A DNA stretch of 64,000 nucleotides from CAWIVH01 sp963839475 (GCA_963839475.1 CAWIVH010000015.1:1-64000), one strand, 5' to 3'. Positions 7,712 through 16,857 are shown, counted from the stretch's first letter. Translations and numbers: made by a program. The notes: generated by a model not told the origin, from the sequence alone.

Positions 7712-9043
7712 CTACCGTCCCTTGGTTTTCGGAGTTACTTCCTTTTCCCATTGGGCAAGTGCGTCCTGCAACTGTCGCATCATTCCGGTCTCCGTGCCGG
7801 AGAGGTCTTTTGTCTCGCCCAAGTCGTCGTCCAGATTGAATAGCATCGGAACGCCTTGGTCCTGTACGACAAGTTTCCACGATTCCCGACGCGCTGCGCT
7901 CTGCCGACCCATTCGCCAGAAGAGTGTGCGCTGCGCGAGCGTGGCGCTCTGGAACAACACCGGGGCGAGGTCGGCGCCATCGAGTGCAGGTGCATTGCCG
8001 CCGGCAAGGGGCAGCAGAGTGGGAAACAGATCGAATGTCATGACCGTCTGTCCGTTTACCCCAGGCTTGATGTGTCCCGGCCACCAGGCAATCGCCGGCA
8101 CGCGGTGACCACCCTCAAAAACATCCCCCTTTTGCCCGCGCAACGGGCCCATGCTGGAGATATGTTCGAAACCTCCCGAGTAGCGGATGTAGCCGCCGTT
8201 GTCCGAGCAGAAGAACACGAAGGTCTTCCGATCGAGGTTCAGGCGCTTCAGGGTGGCGATGATTTCACCGGTGCTCCGGTCCAGGGCCTCAACCATGGCT
8301 TTGACGTGCGGGCTCACGTTGCTGCGGTCCGGGATGATTCCCCATTTGTCCTTTTCGTAGTCTTTGCCCTTTGCCCGATGGGGCGGATCTTCCGGCCCCT
8401 GCCACGGGAAGTGAATAACCTGGTGCGGTACATAGAGGAAGAAGGGCTGGTTTTTATGGCGCTCCATGAAGTCGATACTGTGGCGCGTGATCAGATCGGC
8501 GCTGTAACCGCGCTCCATCTCAATCTTCTCGTTGTGCCACCAGTCTTCATAACCGGCACGGTCAATATGGGAGTGGTGATCACCGTCGCCCGTGAGGAAG
8601 CCGCGAAACTCGTCGAAGCCCTGGCGTGTGGGCAGGAAGGGGGCCGCGTAGCCGAGGTGCCACTTGCCAAACATGCCGGTCGCGTAGCCGAGCGGTTTCA
8701 GCGCCTCGGCCAATGTGAACGCCTCCAGCGGCAGCCCGCCCCCTGAGCCTACGTGGCCGCTCAGCGCGTTTTCGAACTCACGCCCGAAGCGATGCTGATA
8801 CAGCCCAGTCAGCAGCGCCGCGCGCGTGGGGGTACACATCGGGCCGTTGCTGTGGAAATCCGTAAAACGGATTCCTTCCGCGGCCAGCCTGTCAAGGTGC
8901 GGCGTCAAGTTGACCTTGCTGCCATAGCAACCGATATCGCCATAGCCGAGGTCGTCGGCCAGGATAAGGACTATGTTGGGCTTCTCCACGGCCTGGAGAG
9001 ACCACGGAAGACACAGCAGATACAGCAGGACAATTCGTTTCAT
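7712..9043 (-). CDS. Secreted arylsulfatase (type I sulfatase)
   Basis: A 443-residue sulfate-ester hydrolase with a signal peptide (MKRIVLLYLLCLPWSLQA) and the N-terminal metal pair LADD (Asp30-Asp31). The formylglycine signature CTPTR has Cys70, the residue converted to formylglycine by a maturase. Further ligands are visible in SDNGG and the basic GQKGD segment before the C-terminal subdomain. Cys-type sulfatases need the radical-SAM or FGE maturation enzyme, not seen in this window. Start: ATG 9043 begins the signal peptide, and a purine-rich AGGAAAGG lies a little far upstream. Upstream on the same strand are fragments of a carbon-nitrogen hydrolase and a second sulfatase, so this gene is probably the surviving member of a decaying sulfatase operon. 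The substrate is probably a sulfated polysaccharide or aryl sulfate, unknown. Confidence 0.9.
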   Translation of the reverse strand: MKRIVLLYLLCLPWSLQAVEKPNIVLILADDLGYGDIGCYGSKVNLTPHLDRLAAEGIRFTDFHSNGPMCTPTRAALLTGLYQHRFGREFENALSGHVGSGGGLPLEAFTLAEALKPLGYATGMFGKWHLGYAAPFLPTRQGFDEFRGFLTGDGDHHSHIDRAGYEDWWHNEKIEMERGYSADLITRHSIDFMERHKNQPFFLYVPHQVIHFPWQGPEDPPHRAKGKDYEKDKWGIIPDRSNVSPHVKAMVEALDRSTGEIIATLKRLNLDRKTFVFFCSDNGGYIRYSGGFEHISSMGPLRGQKGDVFEGGHRVPAIAWWPGHIKPGVNGQTVMTFDLFPTLLPLAGGNAPALDGADLAPVLFQSATLAQRTLFWRMGRQSAARRESWKLVVQDQGVPMLFNLDDDLGETKDLSGTETGMMRQLQDALAQWEKEVTPKTKGR

Positions 9044-9135
9044 GCGGTTGATGTTTTCCTTTCCTGAAATGTTCGCCCGCGAACTCCATGTGAGATCGCA
9101 CTTCCCTGTTGAGTGCCGCGCCAGGCGGTCCCTCC

Positions 9136-9393
9136 CTAGTCCCGGACGACCACTTTGCGCACTGCGCTCCCCCACCCATCCTTGAGGGCCGCATAGCGCA
9201 AGCTGTTTTTTGCCGTTTCCCCTTTGGCCCGGCTCATGTCCAGCGTCGCGGTGAGTATCTCATCGCCGAACACTTTCGCCTCGCACAGGATGTTGCCGTC
9301 GCGCCCAATGATACGGCTCTGGCCGTGGGACTGCATCGCGGGGGCATTTGCATGGACGATATAAACGTCGTTCTCATCTGCACGCGCGCATAT
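9136..9393 (-). pseudogene. Carbon-nitrogen hydrolase, C-terminal fragment
   Basis: About 86 residues match the C-terminal end of the nitrilase/carbon-nitrogen hydrolase superfamily: ARADENDVYIVHANAPA, then GQSRIIGRDGNILCEA and the terminal helix. The catalytic Glu-Lys-Cys part that should lie upstream is missing, and an in-frame stop (9394-9396) bounds the fragment. It lies 92 bp upstream of the intact sulfatase on the same strand. Either the gene was truncated by the deletion that also cut the genes to its right, or an about 180-bp non-coding segment (9394-9573) replaced the rest. Confidence 0.65.
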
Positions 9394-9573
9394 CTAAGGG
9401 TAAGAGGTACAAGCTGCCTAAGGTTCGCCGCATCCGGCTTGCGCGCCCCCCTGCATCCGGTATCCTCATCTTCCGGTAAGGGTTATATGTAAACTTCGAC
9501 GGCTTGCGCCTCGCAAAACGGTATTTTACGGCTGTTGCGTGTCGCTGGTTACGGAATTTTTGCACACCTGAGC

Positions 9574-9693
9574 CTATTGCGAGTTGAAGGATGTGCGTTC
9601 GCGCGGAGGGCCCGCCGCATCGGCGATGGACAGGCCGGCGAACGTCAGGCAAAGCGCGAGGACAGCAAGAGGCTGGGCATGTTTCCGGCTCAT
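9574..9693 (-). pseudogene. Signal-peptide stub of a lost secreted protein
   Basis: An ATG at 9693, six bases after the stop of the truncated sulfatase, opens a 39-residue frame. It encodes a perfect export signal (QPLAVLALCLTFAGLSIADA) followed at once by divergent sequence and a TAG. This is the 5' end of a secreted-protein gene whose body is gone. Together with the truncated neighbours it marks a deletion in a former operon. Confidence 0.5.
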
Positions 9694-9699
9694 GGCTTC

Positions 9700-10254
9700 T
9701 TACTCTTCGGGCCACGGAGCGGGATGAGCCTGGAAGCGGCTCTTCAGATGTTCCTGGTGATCGGCCACCTGTCTGTCCCAACCTTCCCGGCTCACGTACG
9801 CATGGTAATCCGGATCGCTCGAATAGAGCTTCTGGAAACCTCCCATGGGATTGGTCGGTGCGAACGGTTCGTCGCCCACCTCGGCGGTCGTGTACCCGTG
9901 TCGATTCAAGATGGAGGCAAGAGTCTCTTCCGTATCCGGCAGACGGTACAGATTGCCGGGAGTTCGATTCACGTGCGGGTACCTCCCGGTATGCATCGCC
10001 GATCGGGACGGGACGCATTGCGGGCATTGCACGTAATGGTTCTGGAAGCGCACGCCTTCCTGCGCTACCCGATCCAAGACTGTCGTGCGGATCACCGGAT
10101 TGCCTGTGATGCCGAGACAATCGGAGCGGTGCTGGTCATTGGTGATCAACAGGAGGTTCCAGGGCCGACCGTCCGCGGTTGCCGGGATCGAAACAGCTGC
10201 CACTGCCACGGAGCCAAGAAAGCCTCGCCGAGTAAGTTTGAAATTGGAAATCAT
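9700..10254 (-). pseudogene. Truncated sulfatase with Tat signal
   Basis: The 184 residues hold a Tat signal (TRRGFLGSVAVAAV), the start of a sulfatase fold (LLLITNDQHRSD) and the formylglycine signature CVPSR. The frame ends at about 190 residues, whereas family members have about 450-550. All later metal ligands (the DN/DH pair) are missing, so it cannot be an active sulfatase of the usual kind. A start 21 bases further up (10275) is also possible. It heads the decayed cluster with the stub at 9574 and the nitrilase fragment at 9136. Confidence 0.65.
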
Positions 10255-10427
10255 CGCCGAGCCACGGTAGTCCATGATTTATGGGGTAAGACTTGGGTAC
10301 CGAAGATGGATTTCGGCCTCAAGGCGCGAGTCGGCAATCCAGTTTTTGCAGGCCGCCTGCGTGGACCAGAGCGCTGGCAATGCCGGCCCGCTCGTCGCAA
10401 GGGAGGCAAACCATCCGCACAATGATA

Positions 10428-10471
10428 AATTCTATAATTCCTTCGTGGTCTTCGAGCCTTGGTGAAAAAAT
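10428..10471 (+). repeat. Dispersed TTCG-rich repeat, copy R1
   Basis: The core CCTTCGTGGTCTTCGAGCC and a flanking A-run match R2 (11273-11329) and, more loosely, R3 (16298-16365) and inverted R4 (50411-50442). All lie outside genes. It occupies the otherwise empty 10276-10625 stretch. Confidence 0.45.
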
Positions 10472-10625
10472 CACCCTTCCACCTTGCAGGTACTTAACCA
10501 TTTCCGTCCACTTTCCCCCTGATAATTGCTTCGCCTTTTCGGGAAATATGGCCCCCGGATGCTGCAAACGGACCGTGATTTGCAATCCCTTGGATCATTA
10601 TTATCATATGTGATAATTTATATTC

Positions 10626-10970
10626 ATGATGAAGCTGATCATAAGAGAATATCTTTCAGCCGATGGCAGGAGTTTCTTTCGCGAATAGCTTGACACTCTA
10701 GACATCTCTGTCAGGGCCCGAATTCAGGCACGAGTTTTGCGGTTTGAAACGGGCAATCTTGGTGATCCAAGGCCGTTGGCGGAGGTGTATGGGAAGCGCG
10801 CCTTATGTTTGGCCCGGGATATCGGATTTATTTCGGCAAGGAGGGCTGTACCGTAATTCTCCTCCTTGGTGGTGACAAATCATCCCAGGCAAGCGATATC
10901 CGGGGTGCAAGAAGGTTATGGAGAGAGTATCTGGAGGCAACGAAACATGGAGAAAGTAAGGACTGGAAAA
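10626..10970 (+). pseudogene. Gp49-like (HigB) toxin, inactivated
   Basis: The conceptual protein starts MMKLIIREYLSADGRSFFRE, has an in-frame TAG at 10686 where the family has Trp, and continues ISVRARIQARVLRFETGN. After a frameshift near 10780 it carries on as GGGVWEARLMFGPGYRIYFG and LLLGGDKSSQASDI, ending near YLEAT. This is a full-length addiction-module killer of the Gp49-like family with one nonsense and one frameshift mutation. The downstream antitoxin is also degraded, so the whole module is dead. Confidence 0.7.
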
Positions 10971-11245
10971 GGGGTGGCAGATTACGAATCTGGAATTTGC
11001 CCGGGCATTTCTATTCGTCATCGAAGATGCAATTTCCCGGCGGCAAATGTAGAAAAGCAGTGTCCGGGCCAAGGGACCCACGGAGTTCGCCACGGAATCG
11101 GCATGGAGAGTCCGAACCTGCTGCGCGCCATTAATCTGCGCCATAATCGAACCGGCAACTGGCAACCGCCTGCTAAAGCCATTCGCGCTCAGGCTGAGTC
11201 TGGCGCCAGTCAAGGCCAAGGCCGTCACTCCATATCCGCATTTTG
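10947..11245 (+). pseudogene. Degraded antitoxin partner of the 10.6 kb toxin relic
   Basis: Behind the dead toxin, short blocks in shifting frames resemble the C-terminal half of the XRE-like antitoxins that partner Gp49 toxins, notably ALRLSLAPV near 11190-11220. No continuous frame survives. Boundaries are approximate, and the assignment depends on its position next to the toxin relic. Confidence 0.35.
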
Positions 11246-11272
11246 AAAGCCCCGCGAACCCAGCATAACTGT

Positions 11273-11329
11273 AAATGTAATAATTCCTTTGGGTCCTTCG
11301 TGCTCTTCGAGCCTTCGCGGTGAAAAAAC
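11273..11329 (+). repeat. Dispersed TTCG-rich repeat, copy R2
   Basis: It shares with R1 the order: AT-rich lead (TAATTCC), CCTTCGTG, CTCTTCGAGCCTTCG and a GGTGAAAAAA tail. It is located right after the dead toxin-antitoxin pair. Confidence 0.45.
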
Positions 11330-11789
11330 GGCGGCACTGATCCGTTCCGGAGGCGCTTTGGAGACAGCGACGGCGCCGCTTTGGGGATTGTGCTTGGATC
11401 ATAATCTCCACATCGATTAATGTCGCTCCGCAGCAAGGCTTTTTTCCGGAGCCGTACCCGTTATGCGCAAACTATCCGGCACTCTCCTTTTCGCCGCCCA
11501 CGATCGTGGCGTCAACAAGGAGAAAGCAGCTTTCTAATCTTAGTCCGAATAAGAGCGCCGGATGCGCTTCAGGGGCAGGTTCACCCTTGAGGCTGCGGTT
11601 ATTCTTCTGAGAAGGACCTACGGCATGGGGAAGACCTAGCTGGTGCAGCTTTAGGGAAAGATTCTGTTTTCCAATGCAAGCGTCCGATTTGAATGCGATT
11701 GCGAAACCTGCCATCAGGAGCTGACGGCTTTTGATGTGCTGTACCGCCTCGATCTGGCACAGCTTTAGAAAGGCCACCGCCACGGTCCA
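11330..11789. other. No convincing gene
   Basis: A minus-strand frame of 103 residues (11472-11783) starts six bases after the HigA stop and could be a relic. It has no clear family likeness and no good ribosome binding site, so I do not call it. Confidence 0.35.
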
Positions 11790-12062
11790 TCAGGAGGCTT
11801 TTCTGAGCTTGTAGGCCTGGTTCAAGTCCCATGCCTGCTGGAGGTTCAGCCAGAACTCGGGCGTCGTGTTCAACGCCAGACCCAGGTCAATGGCGGTCGC
11901 TGCGGTGATGTTTCTCTTTCCTCTGATGATCTCGTTCAGCTTGCGCGGAGTCCATTCGAGCTTCCTCGCGAAACCTCTCTGGGTCAGCCCGAGCGGCTGG
12001 AGAAACTCCTCGAGCAGGATTTCTCCGGGATGAAACGGATCGGAAAATCGTTCGAATCTCAT
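11790..12062 (-). CDS. higA: HigA-type antitoxin (XRE)
   Basis: A 90-residue antitoxin with the canonical opening DPFHPGEILLEEFLQPLGLT, a helix-turn-helix (QRGFARKLEWTPRKLNEIIR) and the family tail ALNTTPEFWLNLQQAWDL. It binds and neutralises HigB and represses its own operon, probably through the dyad at 12359-12385. ATG 12062 overlaps the toxin stop by 4 bp (ATGA), which decides the start and implies translational coupling. The open frame extends upstream but the family starts here. Complete and apparently functional. Confidence 0.93.
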   Translation of the reverse strand: MRFERFSDPFHPGEILLEEFLQPLGLTQRGFARKLEWTPRKLNEIIRGKRNITAATAIDLGLALNTTPEFWLNLQQAWDLNQAYKLRKAS

Positions 12063-12352
12063 CGATGGTAGTCCTCGACACGCACTTCTTCGGCGTTGCC
12101 TCCCACGAAGCGGAAGACGATGCGCCACTGATCGTTGATCCTCAACGAATACTCGTTCTTGCGCTCTCCCTTGAGTTTCTCGATCCTGTTTCCCGGCGGC
12201 GAGAGCAGGTCCCGCAGTTCTTTTGCGGCATGAAGCATAGCAAGTTTCTTTCGCGCCGCCCGTTTCAAATCCGCGGGGAATGTCCTCAGTTCCCTGCTCG
12301 GGTTCTCCTCGGCGAGGTGCTTCGCCAGCCTGTTCCCAAAGGTGAGAATCAT
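12059..12352 (-). CDS. higB: HigB-type toxin (RelE superfamily)
   Basis: A 97-residue mRNA interferase of the plasmid-maintenance killer (HigB/RelE) family. ARKKLAMLHAAKELRDLLSP, the middle PGNRIEKLKGERKNEYSLRI and the C-terminal QWRIVFRF...VEDYHR motif are all intact, including the final Tyr-His that shapes the active site. It should cleave mRNAs in the ribosomal A-site. Toxin precedes antitoxin, as is usual for higBA. The module lies between the two tRNA-Leu scars and would help stabilise that element. Confidence 0.93.
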   Translation of the reverse strand: MILTFGNRLAKHLAEENPSRELRTFPADLKRAARKKLAMLHAAKELRDLLSPPGNRIEKLKGERKNEYSLRINDQWRIVFRFVGGNAEEVRVEDYHR

Positions 12353-12358
12353 AATGTC

Positions 12359-12385
12359 GTTACCATGTTACCAGTATACGGTAAC
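12359..12385 (-). promoter_or_regulatory. Operator and -10 region of higBA
   Basis: GTTACC occurs twice in tandem (12359-12364, 12367-12372) and once inverted as GGTAAC (12380-12385), flanking GTATAC. On the minus strand a TATACT (12373-12378) inside the dyad can serve as the -10 box, so a bound HigA would cover it. No canonical -35 is visible at 16-18 nt; TTGAAC is present at 22 nt. Confidence 0.5.
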
Positions 12386-13233
12386 AGCGTCCACATTTTT
12401 GTTCAAGGCCGTATGGTCAAGATGCCAAGTCGAGCAGCAAGCGACATAAGCGTGACTGTGGCGAATTCGCATTCCATGGCATTTTTTGAGGTCCCATGGC
12501 CCAGGTTATGGAGAACCATGATTCTGAAATACAGCGACGGATTGAAGTCCCAGAACCAGACTAAAGCTCGGTGATTTATGAAGGGGTTGGTTATCTGCCC
12601 ACGATGGGGATTCCGCTTATCAACCTTGTCGTTGATTGATGCAATGTCATTGCCCCAAAGTCCGCGCTGCGGATTCATGCTGCGATGGGTGTCTGATACA
12701 ACCCTCGACAATGCTTCTGCCATCCTTGTGTTGCGCAATAAAGCCTCAGCAAGCGATCGGGATGCCTCTGGCATTCTTTATCAATATTGATCAAAGAGGG
12801 ACATTGTTTGCGCAACACACCCGTTTTGATGCAGGTAATGGGCTGCACCCGTTTCCGGGATGCTCGATTCTTTGGGGGTGTGCCGCTTTCCAGCATCCGA
12901 CTTTCTCGGGCGGCTGTTTCGAATTCAACTACCCTGGGCCGAACCGAGTCCATTATAATCGGGGCGAATTCACGTCATTCTGGTTGCAGTGCGCAATTTG
13001 CCAATGGAGGAATTCTCCATGATTGGCAGTACTGTTTCGCACGATCGGATCAGCAACAAACACTGCAAATGCGCAAGGAGGAGATAATTATCGCGCTTAT
13101 GGTGCGATTCCCTCCGACAGGCTTCTATTAAGCCACTGCTTGATGTCGACACCCAGGAGACGGCACAGTTTGCTCACATCAAACTCCATGCGGAATTCCG
13201 GCAGCTAAGGAAACAGGAGCGGGGATAAAAGCG
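12386..13233. other. No recognisable gene
   Basis: This 848-bp stretch upstream of the kinase is lower in GC than its surroundings. Several 70-125-codon frames on both strands (for example 12403-12774 minus) have no family resemblance. It is probably eroded island DNA plus the kinase leader. Confidence 0.4.
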
Positions 13234-16092
13234 ATGGATCCGGAACGCTGGAAGCAGATCAGGCGGGTATGTCACTCAGCTCTGGAGATTGAGCCCGACC
13301 GGCGGAAGGCATATCTAAAGCAAACCTGCGTAGGCGATGAGTCTCTCTTGAAGGAAGTTGAATCACTCCTTGCCCAGGAAGCGGAAGCGGCAGGCGTCTT
13401 CGATTCTCCGGCCCTTGATGCGGCTGCCAGGGCACTTGCCGAGGAGAAGGAAAATGAGCCCCAGCCGGTTCTGGTTGGCTGCACGTTACAGCACTACCGC
13501 ATCGTCGAGAAAATAGGCGAAGGGGGCATGGGCGTGGTCTACCGCGCCCGGGATGAGCACCTGAAACGGGACGTTGCTATCAAGGTACTTCCACCAGAGT
13601 TGATGACCGATCCTGAGCGGAAGAAGCGATTTGTTCGGGAAGCACGCGCCGCATCCGCCCTCAATCATCCCAATATCGTTACGATCCACGACGTCACATC
13701 CGAAGGCGGTATTGACTTCATTGCTATGGAGCTTGTCGCCGGCAAGACCCTGGCGCAGAAAATTGGGCGCAAGGGGATGAAGTTCGATGAGGTCCTTAAA
13801 CACGCGATTCAGATTGCCGACGCACTTGCTGCGGCGCACGCAGTCGGCATCGTCCATAGGGATCTGAAGCCGGCCAATATCCTGATTGCGGAGAGCGGTC
13901 ATGTGAAGGTGCTGGACTTCGGGCTGGCCAAACTGATGCGGACCCTGAACGGTGAAACGGCGGATTCCTCTTCGGCTGCGCTGTCGACGGAGGAAGGCCG
14001 GATTATGGGAACGGCGGCGTATATGTCGCCGGAACAGGCGCAGGGGAAAACGGTCGATGCTCGTTCCGACATCTTCTCCTTCGGTTCGATTCTCTACGAG
14101 ATGGCCACCGGGAATAGGCCCTTTGCCGGAAACGGCAACCTCGCGACAATATCCGCTATCCTGACCCAGAATCCTTCTCCGATACCTGGTCCGTTTCCGA
14201 ATGAATTTAATAAAATCGTCCAGCGCTGCCTGCGTAAGGATCCCGAGCGCCGGGCTCAGAGCATGAGGGACATAGTGGCAGCGCTCGAAGACCTAAAAGA
14301 TCAGCCGCTGCCTGATTCATCCGACAAGCCGGCATCGGGCATCACCCCGCGCAAGTATGCCGCATGGGGACTGATAGCGACACTGGTGATCCTGGCAGCC
14401 GGCGCCCTTTATATTTTTCGACGCCAGTTCCTGCCGGAGTCTGCGTCTTTCAGCATAGTTCCATTGACCAGCTATCAAGGCGAGGTCGGTGAACCCAGCC
14501 TCTCCCCGGACGGAAGCAGGGTAGCCTTTGAATGGAACGGCGAAAAACAGGATCACTACGATATTTACATAAAACCGCTCGGCTCCGGCCCGCCGCGCAA
14601 GCTGACTGCAGATCCTGCATCGTCCAGGAAACCTGTGTGGTCTCCGGACGGCAATTGGATTTCATTTTATCGTGGCGGGGATGCATTTCTTATCTCTCCG
14701 GAAGGCGGGCCCGAGCGAAAACTCACCAATGGGAGAGTCTATTCGTGGTCCCCGGATTCCCGATTCGTCTTGGTTCGACGGGGTGCTACCTCCGCACCAC
14801 TTGCTTTTCACCTTGTCTCCGTTGAAACGGGGGAAGGATCGGGGCAAGTCACATCGCCGAGACCGGGAATCAGGGGTGATCTTGAAGCGGTTCTCGCACC
14901 CGACGGCAAGAAACTGGCATTCATCCGTGTCCCAGGTACAGGCAACTTTTTCCCCAATGACATTTATGTCCAGCCCCTATATGGCGATAAGGCAAGTGGA
15001 ACGGCATGGCGCCTCACAACGGACAATAGTTACGCATATGGTCTGACCTGGACACCCGATGGCCGGGAGTTGCTTTTCAGCTCCAACCGCAGTGGACGCC
15101 GAAGCATCTGGAGGATGAAGGTCTCGCCCGGCAGCGAGGTCCGGAGAGTTCCCGGAACAGATGACGCATTCGAATCGACTATTTCTACCTCAACACCCGG
15201 CCGCCTCATCTTTCAACGATGGATTATCAACCAGAATCTGTGGCGAATGCATATACCGGAAAAAGGAGGGCCCAAAGAGATCCCTGAAAGAATTGTCGCC
15301 ACGAACGGCCCGGAATGGGATCCCCAGTTCTCCCCGGACGGGAAAAGCCTGGCTTTCCGCTCCGAACGATCGGGCTTCCCCGAAATAATGGTAAGCCGCA
15401 ATGATGGCACCAATTCGATTTCATTGACCCACTTTAAGGGCGCCCGGACTGTCGGCGCACCCCGCTGGTCGCCGGATGGCCGCTTGATCGCCTTTGACAG
15501 CCAGGGACCCGACAATATCAAAGTATATGTCATCAGCGCCCAGGGAGGGGCAGCCCGCCCGCTGAATTCGAGTGGTCAGATGGAAGTCAGGCCCAGCTGG
15601 TCCCGGGACGGCCGCTGGATCTATTTCGGCTCAAATCTTACCGGCACCCATCAAATATGGAAGTGTTCCGCATCGGGGGATAATATCCAACAGGTTACGA
15701 AAAAAGGCGGTTGGGAAGCCTTCGAATCGCCCGACGGAAAGATCTTGTTTTACACCAAGGGTGCATTCACGAGCCCCGGTCTCTGGAACATGCCCACGGC
15801 CGGTGGAAATGAAGAACCGGTATCGAAATTGTCCTCCGTTTTCCCGGGCCATTGGGCGGTGATAGACCGGGGCATTTATTTTGTGGATTTTTCAGACACC
15901 GGCCCCCAAAAATCGGTACCGGTGAAGTTCTTTGATTTTCAAAAAGGGGAGCTTGCGGTGGTGGGTGCGATAGAAAGGATCCAGCTGAGCCCACCGGTGA
16001 GTTTTACCGCAACCCGGGACGGCCGCTGGGTAGTCTGGATGCAGACTGACTACCTCGATTCCAACCTCATGATGATCGACAACTTCCGCTAA
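13234..16092 (+). CDS. Membrane Ser/Thr kinase with PD40 beta-propeller sensor
   Basis: A 952-residue receptor-like kinase of the type abundant in Acidobacteriota. Residues 1-75 form the helical leader found in that group (MDPERWKQI...). The kinase domain (about 88-350) keeps the glycine loop GEGGMG, Lys117 in VAIK, HRDLKPAN (Asp210) and DFG (228-230), so it should be active. One membrane helix follows (about 375-396). The extracytoplasmic part carries at least eight PD40/TolB-like repeats, for example LSPDGSRVAF, WSPDGNWISF, FSPDGKSLAF and WSRDGRWIYF, likely a beta-propeller that binds ligand or protein. A transmembrane signal from the propeller to the kinase is inferred. It lies alone between the higBA module and the right tRNA scar. 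A weak GGGG-type ribosome binding site precedes the ATG. Confidence 0.93.
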   Translation: MDPERWKQIRRVCHSALEIEPDRRKAYLKQTCVGDESLLKEVESLLAQEAEAAGVFDSPALDAAARALAEEKENEPQPVLVGCTLQHYRIVEKIGEGGMGVVYRARDEHLKRDVAIKVLPPELMTDPERKKRFVREARAASALNHPNIVTIHDVTSEGGIDFIAMELVAGKTLAQKIGRKGMKFDEVLKHAIQIADALAAAHAVGIVHRDLKPANILIAESGHVKVLDFGLAKLMRTLNGETADSSSAALSTEEGRIMGTAAYMSPEQAQGKTVDARSDIFSFGSILYEMATGNRPFAGNGNLATISAILTQNPSPIPGPFPNEFNKIVQRCLRKDPERRAQSMRDIVAALEDLKDQPLPDSSDKPASGITPRKYAAWGLIATLVILAAGALYIFRRQFLPESASFSIVPLTSYQGEVGEPSLSPDGSRVAFEWNGEKQDHYDIYIKPLGSGPPRKLTADPASSRKPVWSPDGNWISFYRGGDAFLISPEGGPERKLTNGRVYSWSPDSRFVLVRRGATSAPLAFHLVSVETGEGSGQVTSPRPGIRGDLEAVLAPDGKKLAFIRVPGTGNFFPNDIYVQPLYGDKASGTAWRLTTDNSYAYGLTWTPDGRELLFSSNRSGRRSIWRMKVSPGSEVRRVPGTDDAFESTISTSTPGRLIFQRWIINQNLWRMHIPEKGGPKEIPERIVATNGPEWDPQFSPDGKSLAFRSERSGFPEIMVSRNDGTNSISLTHFKGARTVGAPRWSPDGRLIAFDSQGPDNIKVYVISAQGGAARPLNSSGQMEVRPSWSRDGRWIYFGSNLTGTHQIWKCSASGDNIQQVTKKGGWEAFESPDGKILFYTKGAFTSPGLWNMPTAGGNEEPVSKLSSVFPGHWAVIDRGIYFVDFSDTGPQKSVPVKFFDFQKGELAVVGAIERIQLSPPVSFTATRDGRWVVWMQTDYLDSNLMMIDNFR

Positions 16093-16297
16093 CGGAATTA
16101 GCTGCTGCCTTAGATCCTCGAACTGCCACGATGTCACGGTTCCACTGGCGTCAGTAATCCCGGTCGAGTGGAGCCAGCAGCCCTAATTTCAGGAGAGTTC
16201 CTGCCGCGGCTAAGCGGTTTATTGAGAATAGAAACTTGGACTAGCGCACGGTGGGAGTCATCCACCTGCGTCAAATACAGCAAAACCAATCAAACCG

Positions 16298-16365
16298 CTA
16301 AATCACAAAGGCCGCAAAGGTTTTATTTATATATCTTTGAGGTCTTCGCGCCTTCGTGTTTCAAT
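16298..16365 (+). repeat. Dispersed TTCG-rich repeat, copy R3
   Basis: The core GAGGTCTTCGCGCCTTCGTG is preceded by an AT-rich run. It is related to R1 and R2 but more divergent. It fills part of the otherwise gene-free 16093-16465 interval after the kinase. Confidence 0.4.
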
Positions 16366-16465
16366 CTCTCGAGCGTTCCAAGTTTCCAGAGAGCCCGGAT
16401 TTAGGTAACAGTCCTGATGTCAAGATTCACCCGTCAACGGTTCTCTTTTAGAGCGATGCCCTCAC

Positions 16466-16768
16466 CTATCTGGCATTCCACCTGCGGAGTAGCCGCCACA
16501 TCGCCGTCTCCGCGTCCTTCCGGTATTGCAACTCGTATACAAGCCCAAGGCAGGTCCGGCACGCGAGGTGGCAGGCAGCGTCAGCAGCGTATAATTTTCT
16601 TTTCCGCCTCCCGCAGGCGGGGCACGTTAGCCAGAACCTGATTCCGCCGGAGCAGAGTCGCATTGGTATTAGGGGTATGCTGAACTGGAGTCCGCTCTTA
16701 TGGCGATAGAGGATGGAGACGCCTGTGATCGGCTCGCGGCGGGGATCAACGGATCGGCGGATCATGCT
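16466..16768 (-). CDS. Zinc-ribbon protein of mobile element
   Basis: About 100 residues with two CxxC pairs (FWLTCPACGRR and CHLACRTCLGL) separated by about 18 residues, a classical zinc ribbon, followed by a basic helix. Proteins with this RFWLxCPxCGRR pattern are common cargo of tyrosine-integrase islands and of unknown function. I infer the same here. The ATG at 16768 is the first one downstream of the antisense tRNA region; the open frame runs back through the tRNA fragment but that part is not real protein. Its position directly inside the right scar mirrors that of the winged-helix gene inside the left scar. Confidence 0.55.
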   Translation of the reverse strand, partial: SMIRRSVDPRREPITGVSILYRHKSGLQFSIPLIPMRLCSGGIRFWLTCPACGRRKRKLYAADAACHLACRTCLGLVYELQYRKDAETAMWRLLRRWNAR

Positions 16769-16797
16769 GGTGTCGTTCTTGATGGGGATGGGGTCAA

Positions 16798-16857
16798 ACT
16801 CAAAATCCCGCGGCCCTTGCGGCCATGAGGGTTCGACCCCCTCCTTCGGCACCAATA
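16798..16857 (+). repeat. att-like scar: 3' half of tRNA-Leu(CAA), copy 2
   Basis: The 60 bp are identical to 6501-6560 and in the same orientation, again from the anticodon loop to CCA (16852-16854) and lacking the 5' half. The next bases (AAATCAATCA) still resemble copy 1 (GAATCAACGA). It is the probable right boundary of the 10.3-kb segment. Confidence 0.7.

Noticed and set aside
10803..11411. 202-codon minus-strand frame
   Set aside because: Overlaps the dead toxin-antitoxin pair and repeat R2, both recognised on the plus strand.
12403..12774. 123-codon minus-strand frame before the kinase
   Set aside because: No ribosome binding site, no family likeness, lower-GC eroded DNA.
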